The translations under genes and the position numbers were made by a program. From Desulfamplus sp. (GTDB lineage: Bacteria; Desulfobacterota; Desulfobacteria; Desulfobacterales; Desulfobacteraceae): DNA of 41,828 bases. Under the pieces are notes generated by a model. It worked only from the letters and a program-made list of their open reading frames with translations. It was not told the origin of the DNA and ran no database searches. Below, in pieces: positions 35,850-41,828 of this stretch. Each line of letters begins with the position of its first letter. Position 1 is the first letter of the stretch. The DNA is taken from NCBI GenBank assembly GCA_015232555.1, contig JADFZJ010000035.1, forward strand, positions 1-41,828, written 5' to 3'.

Positions 35850-36998
35850 CTATGATGCTCTGTTATGGGGTAGAGAGCATGGAAGTTCCATTCTAACTGT
35901 AGAACCGCAGCCTCTCCCTTTGCTCTCAAGTATTAAACTCCCCTTATTTGCCTCAACAAAGCTCTTGCAATAGTAGAGACCAAATCCTGACGACCCTTTG
36001 CTTGATGTTCCAAAATCAAAAATCTCTCTCTGCCTCTCCCGCTCAACACCAATGCCGGTATCTTTTATTTTAAGACCAATAAATTTTTTATTGCAGTGGG
36101 TTGATATCTCAATTCTGTTTTCTGTTTTTTCACGAGACCTGACAACCATAGGTCTCTGTGTCTCATAGGTTGTTATCTCAATCTTGTGGTCATCTTTTTC
36201 TCTATTTTCGTCAATTGCATCGCAACTGTTTTTGATTAGATTGACAATAACCTGCATCAGCTTGTTTTTTTCCATTAAAACATGGTCAATTGTAGGGAGC
36301 AGCTCTATTTTAAGAGTTATTTTACGTTTTGATATCGAAACCTCCTGCATTTTAAGTGCATCTTGAATAAGAAGGTTGATATTTATCTTTTCCCGTATTT
36401 CTGTTGTTCTGGGGGCGTAAGTTCTTTGAAGGCTTAGAATCTGTGCAACATAGTCAATACCTGTGGCTATTTTGTCTATTACATCTGCTGTTTTGCTGTT
36501 CTCCTCTTTAAGATTCTCAATCAATGTTCCCATATATTTTATAACTTCAACACCTCTTGGATCTTGCGAGATATACTCTGTCAGATTATCCTTATGCTCC
36601 ATAAGGTCGTTGTAGCATTTTGCAAGATAGATGTGTGTAAGCTCAGGATTTCTTATTTTCAGCTTTTCTGTATATACAGCAACAGGCGTAATTGCATTGC
36701 CGATATTATGCAAAATCATGGCAGATAGCTGTGCCCGTCCTGCATCTACAGCCTTGTTGAGCAGCTCGTTTTTTATATAGTCGTTCTCTCTTTTTCTATC
36801 TTTTACCAACTGTTCAAGCTGGCTGAGTAATTGTTCAAGCTCTATTGAGTTAGACGCTGATCTTGCCCTTCTTGTTATATGAATATTTGCCCTTGACCTG
36901 TTTATCTTATTTGATATTTTTCTTAATCTTTTTTCCCTAAGATTGACAAGCCTACTTGCTCTTAAATTTATCAATTTATCGTTTGAGGCTCTTCTCAA
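35850..36998 (-). CDS. Soluble sensor histidine kinase
   Basis: A 382-residue kinase without membrane segments or a recognisable input domain. The first 50 residues are extremely basic (RASRLVNLREKRLRKISNKINRSR), which is unusual and may mark nucleic-acid or membrane contact. A coiled coil follows (ELEQLLSQLEQLVKDRKREND), then an LHNIGN-type H box (H97, SAMILHNIGNAITPV) and a HATPase domain with an N box (NLIKNSCDAIDEN), G1 (DTGIGV) and G2 (SSGFGLYYCK). It follows the receiver-kinase gene by 2 bp, so they are translated from one message and probably work together. Confidence 0.85.
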   Translation of the reverse strand: MRRASNDKLINLRASRLVNLREKRLRKISNKINRSRANIHITRRARSASNSIELEQLLSQLEQLVKDRKRENDYIKNELLNKAVDAGRAQLSAMILHNIGNAITPVAVYTEKLKIRNPELTHIYLAKCYNDLMEHKDNLTEYISQDPRGVEVIKYMGTLIENLKEENSKTADVIDKIATGIDYVAQILSLQRTYAPRTTEIREKININLLIQDALKMQEVSISKRKITLKIELLPTIDHVLMEKNKLMQVIVNLIKNSCDAIDENREKDDHKIEITTYETQRPMVVRSREKTENRIEISTHCNKKFIGLKIKDTGIGVERERQREIFDFGTSSKGSSGFGLYYCKSFVEANKGSLILESKGRGCGSTVRMELPCSLPHNRAS

Positions 36999-37000
36999 TT

Positions 37001-38455
37001 TTATACTCCTGTAGGCAGTATTACGCTGATTTCTGTCCCTTGTCCCACTTCACTTGAAACTTCAATTATTCCTTTATGGGCTTTAATAATCTCATAAGTG
37101 ATGCTAAGTCCCAATCCTGTTCCAGTTCCAACTGGTTTTGTTGTAAAAAAAGGTTCAAACAGACGGTTAATATTCTCTTTTGGAATTCCGCAGCCTGTAT
37201 CTTTAATCCGTATCTGAACAAAATCTTCCTGTTTATTATTTTGGCTTATAAGCTGTGTATTTATGGTTATTGTTCCATGTTCTTTTATTGCCTGAACAGC
37301 ATTAAGCAGAAGATTCATAAATACTTGGCTGATTTTTTGCGGAAAACATCTTACATCTGGAATAGTACCGTAATGTTTTATAATTTCAGCTTTATACTTA
37401 ATCTCATTCCATAAGATATTTATTGTAGTATCAATTGCCTTATTAATATCTAAATAGGTGTAGTCAGCCTCGTCAATTCTTGAAAAGGTTTTTAGATCAT
37501 TTACAATGGTCTTAATACGCTCTATCCCGTCAAGTGATTCGTCAGTAAGGTCTTTAATATCTGCCATTATCAGCTCTATTTTATTATCTTTTTTAAACTC
37601 TGCAAGCTCCTCTAAAAGAGCAGGTGCATTTTCAAGACCTGAATAACGGAGAAACAGCTCAACATCATTATACTTTTGATGGAGATCGTCAATTTTTGTC
37701 ATATATCTTTTTAATGCAGAGAGATTTGCATTTATAAATGACAAAGGGTTGTTGATTTCATGTGCAACGCCAGCAGCAAGAAGCCCGACTGACGCCATCT
37801 TATCTGTCTGCACAATCATGGCAGCCTGCTTTTCAACCTTCTCTTTAAGATTCTTATTCATACTCTCCAAAGTTCTGTTCATACTTTCAAGAGATCTGTT
37901 CATATTTTCCAAAGCCTCGTTAGCCTCTTTAAGTTCAGCTTGGAGAATCTCTTGCTTTTGTTCCAAATTCCACTCATTGGTTAAAGCTCTTGCAAACTGA
38001 AGAATCTCTTCATGATTAAAGGGTTTTCGCAGATAAAAAATATCGTCCCTGCCTGTAGTGGCAATAATATCATCAGGTGTATATTCGCTGTAAGCAGTAA
38101 CAATTACGATTCTTATTTTAGGATCAATATCCCATATCTGCCTTGAAGTTTCTGCTCCGTTCATTCCGGGCATTTTCATGTCAATAAATGCAACTCCAAA
38201 TGGGCGGTTTTCTAATACAGCATCTTTTACAAGCGTTATGCCCTGCATACCTGTCTCTGCAACAGATAGTTTATAATCAGCCGTTTTCCGTATCTTAGGT
38301 TTATTTTTTTTCAGATCAGCACTAAAATCAATATCAAATAGAGCAGAACCTCTACTTAAAATGTCTGATTCAACTTCAGGTGTAAATATAACCTTGTATG
38401 TCTCCCGAATGCCCTCATCATCGTCAATTACCAAAACTCTTCTATTTTCTTCCAT
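37001..38455 (-). CDS. Response regulator-histidine kinase hybrid
   Basis: A 484-residue cytoplasmic protein. The N-terminal receiver has D11-D13 (VIDDDEG), phospho-acceptor D92 (VAFIDMKMPGMNG), VTAY and the KP motif (YLRKPF). About 40 extra residues sit between the first helix and second strand (ESDILSRGSALFDIDFSADLKK). A coiled coil with repeated LE(N/S)MNR(S/T) units (about 180-205) leads to a HisKA H box (VGLLAAGVAHEINNPLSF, H232) and HATPase with NLLLNAVQAI, DTGCGIP and GTGLGLSI. This REC-coil-kinase order is common in Desulfobacterota. It is first in a two-gene operon with the smaller kinase. Confidence 0.9.
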   Translation of the reverse strand: MEENRRVLVIDDDEGIRETYKVIFTPEVESDILSRGSALFDIDFSADLKKNKPKIRKTADYKLSVAETGMQGITLVKDAVLENRPFGVAFIDMKMPGMNGAETSRQIWDIDPKIRIVIVTAYSEYTPDDIIATTGRDDIFYLRKPFNHEEILQFARALTNEWNLEQKQEILQAELKEANEALENMNRSLESMNRTLESMNKNLKEKVEKQAAMIVQTDKMASVGLLAAGVAHEINNPLSFINANLSALKRYMTKIDDLHQKYNDVELFLRYSGLENAPALLEELAEFKKDNKIELIMADIKDLTDESLDGIERIKTIVNDLKTFSRIDEADYTYLDINKAIDTTINILWNEIKYKAEIIKHYGTIPDVRCFPQKISQVFMNLLLNAVQAIKEHGTITINTQLISQNNKQEDFVQIRIKDTGCGIPKENINRLFEPFFTTKPVGTGTGLGLSITYEIIKAHKGIIEVSSEVGQGTEISVILPTGV

Positions 38456-38586
38456 ATATTTATCTCGAAACCAATAATTTTACTTGTTTGAAGATATGAC
38501 ACAATTTTAGACAGTTAAATATTCTAATAACATTGACTTTGCAGACAGACCAATCAAAATGGATACTTGCTGATTTAAAGTAATAA

Positions 38587-39208
38587 TCAGCTATCCATTT
38601 GGCGTAAACGCTCTCCTTGATCACTCACAAGTAAACGGTAAAAAATTTCCCGCCTAATGAGCGGTGCAAGAATCGGAATATCTGCCGGTTCATCAAGCAG
38701 TTCGATCAAGCGTTTAAATGCGGTCAGCATTGGCAAAGTAATCTCTCCAGTTGCCATTCACGGCTTAATTTTCGCGGACATGGGGAAGGTAAATTGCTGT
38801 CCACCATCAGTTGTGATATTTCGCTATGATCAATTTTGAATACAAGCCCAAGATAAGGCTTCTCTATGCTCGCAGTTATAACCTGCACAACTGTGGGTAA
38901 ATCCACGGACGTGAGCAAAAAATGCTGGGTATCTACACATACGTCTCTTCTCCGAGCATAACCCGTTTTGCACCTTGTGCTATCAAGCAAATTCTTGGTT
39001 CATACATGATGCTTTTGGGCTGGCTTGGTTCATTCAGCCTGTGAAGTGACAATCCTTCAATCGCTGTTGCCGATTGATCTTCTTTATTTGTCCATCGGTT
39101 TATATTATTTCTTAAAGATTCTATTGTAATGTCTATACTTTTATTATCAAATTCTTTATAGATGTCATTTTTAAACATTTGTATCTCTTGCTTGTCAATT
39201 ATTACCAT
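38587..39208 (-). pseudogene. AraC-family regulator pseudogene (sensor part only)
   Basis: Three consecutive frames on the minus strand rebuild the AraC_N ligand-binding domain. The first, from the ATG at 39208, includes GLSLHRLNEPSQPKS and ICLIAQGAKRVMLGEETYV. After a shift near 38940 comes DTQHFLLTSVDLPTVVQVI to QLMVDSNLPSPCPRKL. After a second shift near 38755 comes MATGEITLPMLTAFKRLIELL and LAPLIRREIFYRLLVSDQGERLRQMDS, then a stop at 38587. The C-terminal pair of helix-turn-helix motifs is absent. The gene is dead unless both shifts are sequence errors, and even then no DNA-binding domain follows. Confidence 0.85.
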
Positions 39209-39236
39209 TTTTTTATTACCCTTCCCTGTTGACTTA

Positions 39237-39344
39237 ACGAGTGATTTTCCCCAATGCAGAATCCAATTGTGTATATGCCTTTTCAATTGCCTGAGTCAGA
39301 GGAGTACCGGCACTTGCCCAAAGATTTTTAATATTTATCACTTT
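39237..39344 (-). other. Short open frame between rsmE and the AraC remnant
   Basis: A minus-strand frame from a GTG near 39344 to a TAA at 39237 encodes about 35 residues (INIKNLWASAGTPLTQAIEK and QLDSALGKITR). It has protein-like composition but only a weak AAGAAG before the GTG. It could be a tiny gene or the tail of a lost gene. The product is not recognised. Confidence 0.25.
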
Positions 39345-39367
39345 TACTTCTTTTTTGTATTGTAGAT

Positions 39368-40090
39368 TTAAAACAGTTTTGAGACAATAAATGGTACGGC
39401 AGTCTCAAGCCTTAAAATTCTTCTGCCAAGATTTACAGTAGAGAAACCTGCCTGTTCAAGAGTTTCAATCTCAATATCAATAAAGCCGCCTTCTGGGCCC
39501 ATGGCAAGAATAGCACTTTGATTAATATTTTGGGGACATGGAAGAGCTGCTTTTGGGTGGGCTGCCAGTGCAATAGGTTTATTATTTGAAGAGCCTTTTG
39601 TAAGGATTGAAAGCTCTTCTGTCACAAATGGTTTAAAAAGACGTTTAAGATGAATTTGGGGTAATATGGTATCTTTTGCCTGTTCAAGACCAAGTATCAG
39701 TTCATCTTTGAGCCTCTCAGGTTCAAGCAGAGGAGATGACCAGAATGCTTTTTCAACCCGCCATGAGTTGATAAGGTAAATTTTTTTGATACCAAGAGAT
39801 GCAACCGATTGAAGAATACGTTTGAGCATCTTTGGTCTTGGGAGTGCAACCACAAGGGTGAGAGGAATAGGTTTTGGAGGGTCATAGTCAAGGGTAACTT
39901 CCATCTCAATCTGCTGAATGTCAATTGCCAAAATCTTTCCCGTTCCAATTTTGCTGTTCAGAAGACCAACGGTAAGAATATCCCCGATTTTAGCACGGTG
40001 AACTTTAAGAATATGCTCCACTCTTCTACCAGAAATAGATACTTTGTCAGGTGCTGTAAAGTCATCTTCAAATAAGAGTATGAGATTCAT
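39368..40090 (-). CDS. rsmE: 16S rRNA m3U1498 methyltransferase
   Basis: A 240-residue SPOUT methyltransferase that methylates U1498 of 16S rRNA. The N-terminal PUA-like part (VSISGRRVEHILKVHRAKIGDILTVG) binds RNA. The C-terminal knot carries the SAM-binding motifs AILAMGPEGGFIDIEIE and VNLGRRILRLETAVPFIV, which are diagnostic. The length is typical. Its ATG overlaps the upstream gene's stop by 4 bases, the third link in a tightly coupled minus-strand trio. Confidence 0.96.
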   Translation of the reverse strand: MNLILLFEDDFTAPDKVSISGRRVEHILKVHRAKIGDILTVGLLNSKIGTGKILAIDIQQIEMEVTLDYDPPKPIPLTLVVALPRPKMLKRILQSVASLGIKKIYLINSWRVEKAFWSSPLLEPERLKDELILGLEQAKDTILPQIHLKRLFKPFVTEELSILTKGSSNNKPIALAAHPKAALPCPQNINQSAILAMGPEGGFIDIEIETLEQAGFSTVNLGRRILRLETAVPFIVSKLF

Positions 40091-40458
40091 AAAGAGAGCT
40101 TTGCTTCAATCACCTGTTTAAGAATATTCTGGACAAATGGCTTCATATTTTCAGTCTCATAGTGGCTCAGGTAATACTCTTTTTTATCAGCATATTCCTC
40201 ATCTTCGAGCAGAGACTCAATACCTTTGGTGATAATATCAGTAAGATAATCTCTATCTGTATTAAATAGATCAAGCACTGCAAGGGTTTTCATGGTGAAA
40301 TTACCAAACAGAGATGTTGGTCTACAATAAAAAAAGCCTGAGTTTTTAGGTCTTGGATAATCCTTTAATCCAAATACTATTGCAGGTGTTATGGATTTCT
40401 CTGCGGTTGGTAGTGAGTCAGGCTCAGTAGATATCCCTTTGCGTAAAGAATCTTTCAT
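40087..40458 (-). CDS. Conserved-looking small protein of unknown function
   Basis: A 123-residue soluble protein with no recognised domain. The first 60 residues (up to GNFTMKTL) contain ITPAIVFGLKDYPRPKNSGFFYCRPTSLFGNF; the remainder is acidic and helical (DIITKGIESLLEDEEYADKKEYYLSHYETENMKPFVQNIL). Both ends overlap neighbouring genes by 4 bases (ATGA), so it is translationally coupled to the glycosyltransferase upstream and rsmE downstream. This argues that it is a real gene; the coupling alone does not suggest a function. Confidence 0.75.
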   Translation of the reverse strand: MKDSLRKGISTEPDSLPTAEKSITPAIVFGLKDYPRPKNSGFFYCRPTSLFGNFTMKTLAVLDLFNTDRDYLTDIITKGIESLLEDEEYADKKEYYLSHYETENMKPFVQNILKQVIEAKLSL

Positions 40459-41516
40459 AAAATACCTCGTTTTTTTGCATGATATATAATCACAATACTG
40501 TAAACTATCTGAAAAATAAGATATGGAATAAAGACTAACAATCTTTCCAATCCCTCTATTTTGATCATCCAGAGAGCACCAAAACCCTGCACTAAAGCAA
40601 CTGTGTAGTAAAACATGGTAACTTGAAAATGTGTATACCCAAGTCGATTGAAAAGTTGATATAGATGGGTGCGGTGTGCATGAAAAACATTTTCTCCTTT
40701 TAGCAACCGTCTCATAAATGTAAAAAAAGTGTCATAAATAAAATGAAAAAAGAGCAGCGGAATAATCAGAAGCGAAGTATGGGCATCATCATAGAGTGAT
40801 GCAATTATTGAGAGCGTGGCAAACGAAAATCCTAAAAACGTGCTGCCAATATCTCCCATAAACAGCTTTCCCCTTGGAAAATTAAATATAAGAAATCCCA
40901 AGGTACCAGATGCAAGTGTATAAGAGACCATATAAGTAAAATTACTTCCCTGATCAAACGAGATTATGCAGAAAAAAATCGAGGCAATAATCGCATTTCC
41001 GCCAGCCATGCCATTTAATCCATCCATGAAGTTGTATGCGTTTGTCATTCCAAGTATCCACCCAAATGTTATTACATAGCTTGCAGCACCAAGGGATTTA
41101 TAATTTAACCATAAGAAATTATAAGGAAAATTAATCTGATGAATGATAATCCCAAACGACATAACAACAAGAACTGCAATAATCTGTGTTGCCAATTTTA
41201 TGTAAAATGGCTTACACTTAAAATCATCATAAAATGACATTCCAGCGATCAGCAGACTTGAAAATGTGAAACCAATAAAATATTTTTCAGTAATCATGGT
41301 TGTGTTGGCAAAAAAGTAGAGAATCGCCATACTCAGAAAAAATGTAAAAACAATTGCAACACCGCCAATGGTCGGAGTCGGTTTTGAGTGAGAAGATCGT
41401 CCGTTGGGAATATCAAGAACTTTTGTATTCTTTATTAAAAAGAGGCTTATGGCAGCAGATACAAGAAAAAGAAAAAAAGCGAGTAAAAGATGGTTTTTTA
41501 AAGTAAAATTTGGCAT
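40455..41516 (-). CDS. WecA/MraY-like sugar-phosphate transferase
   Basis: A 353-residue polytopic membrane enzyme with about 10-11 hydrophobic segments, belonging to the family that moves a sugar phosphate from a UDP-sugar to undecaprenyl phosphate. Conserved elements are SKPTPTIGGVAI near the N terminus, the DD pair YDDFK (97-98), the NAYNFMDGLNGMAGG loop (N159, D165), FMGDIGST with the catalytic Asp (about 222), and HAHRTHLYQ (about 279-287), the sugar-recognition loop typical of WecA/WbpL-like rather than MraY enzymes. It probably starts O-antigen or exopolysaccharide synthesis. It heads a coupled trio with a small unknown gene and rsmE. Confidence 0.9.
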   Translation of the reverse strand: MPNFTLKNHLLLAFFLFLVSAAISLFLIKNTKVLDIPNGRSSHSKPTPTIGGVAIVFTFFLSMAILYFFANTTMITEKYFIGFTFSSLLIAGMSFYDDFKCKPFYIKLATQIIAVLVVMSFGIIIHQINFPYNFLWLNYKSLGAASYVITFGWILGMTNAYNFMDGLNGMAGGNAIIASIFFCIISFDQGSNFTYMVSYTLASGTLGFLIFNFPRGKLFMGDIGSTFLGFSFATLSIIASLYDDAHTSLLIIPLLFFHFIYDTFFTFMRRLLKGENVFHAHRTHLYQLFNRLGYTHFQVTMFYYTVALVQGFGALWMIKIEGLERLLVFIPYLIFQIVYSIVIIYHAKKRGIL

Positions 41517-41782
41517 TTAAAGTCTTCAGTCAATAAGGGTTAATGTAAAAAATTATAGTCAGTCAAGATAGTTAGCTCTATTATATTAAAGCTGGGCTGT
41601 AGTCAAGTTACAGTAAGTGATTATAAAGAATAACAAGTTTGACTGCTATCTGTTATTTGAGTAGGTGTAGACCCCTATAAAATTTAAACCTGAAAAATTT
41701 AGGTTCTCCGAGATTTTCCGTGGTTGTTATTTTCAACAAGCTATTTATAATGACTCTCATTTATCCATGAATGAGGAGAGAT

Positions 41783-41828
41783 ATGGGATTTGAATTAGAT
41801 TTAGAAATACCAGGGGTTAAAATATTGA
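41783..41828 (+). CDS. Start of an unidentified gene, truncated by window end
   Basis: An ATG at 41783 is preceded by a strong GAGGAGA ribosome site and the frame stays open for the remaining 15 codons (GFELDLEIPGVKIL). Too little is present to identify the family. It is divergent from the WecA-like gene, with about 266 bp of AT-rich spacer in which I see no other gene. Confidence 0.55.
   Translation, partial: MGFELDLEIPGVKIL

Noticed and set aside
41676-41720. AACCT...AGGTT small hairpin and CTCCGAGATTTTCCG near the right edge as a possible repeat or IS end
   Set aside because: The stem is only 5 bp and no partner copy exists in the window; it cannot be supported without the rest of the genome.
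1-41828. CRISPR arrays or a prophage
   Set aside because: No regularly spaced repeats of 24-40 bp and no phage structural or integrase genes were seen; the only direct repeats are the single 56-bp pair and coding duplications.

Overview
The window comes from an A+T-rich bacterial chromosome, most likely an anaerobic deltaproteobacterial (Desulfobacterota) lineage. This is inferred from gene content: a selenocysteine-containing, NuoG-like formate dehydrogenase, an RnfB-type Fe-S protein fused to a GltD-like flavoprotein, a polyhydroxyalkanoate (PHA) locus, and several sensor-kinase and PilZ genes. No ribosomal marker is present, so the taxonomy is not proven.

Bases 1-6000 are an accessory region rich in debris. 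It holds a SAM methyltransferase, a HEAT-like repeat protein, a frameshifted WYL-domain regulator, an HTH plus GIY-YIG protein, a PIN-like protein, a MazF-type toxin with its antitoxin framed by 56-bp direct repeats, an orphan antitoxin-like ORF, a 46-codon UvrD-type helicase fragment, and a second, dead copy of part of the WYL gene abutting it. It looks like a defence or toxin-antitoxin hot spot with repeated gain and loss.

Bases 6000-12300 are a PHA locus: phaC and two small phasins on the minus strand, and phaR, phaJ and a DUF3141 alpha/beta-hydrolase gene on the plus strand. The divergent spacer holds good sigma70-like promoters on both sides and a perfect 15-bp palindrome that is a candidate PhaR operator. 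The next gene, on the same strand, encodes a very large exported alpha-2-macroglobulin (about 2276 residues) with a CWEQ thioester motif.

Bases 19200-27700 are housekeeping: tRNA-Leu(UAG), a 139-bp MITE-like element touching hisF, then hisH, mazG and cvpA on the minus strand, and divergent phoH, pgpH-like, ybeY and pdxJ on the plus strand. Here pgpH and ybeY overlap by 107 bp.

Bases 27900-35800 are energy metabolism: a family II (Mn) pyrophosphatase, the convergent RnfB/GltD fusion, a periplasmic solute-binding protein preceded by a broken 3' remnant of a paralogue, and the selenoprotein FdhA. FdhA has an in-frame TGA followed by a SECIS hairpin with a GGTCT loop. A PilZ protein follows a clear terminator.

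Bases 35850-41516, all on the minus strand, carry a two-gene sensor kinase module, an AraC-family pseudogene with two frameshifts and no DNA-binding domain, and a tightly overlapping trio: a WecA/MraY-like sugar-phosphate transferase, a small unknown protein and rsmE. A new plus-strand gene starts at 41783 and runs off the end.
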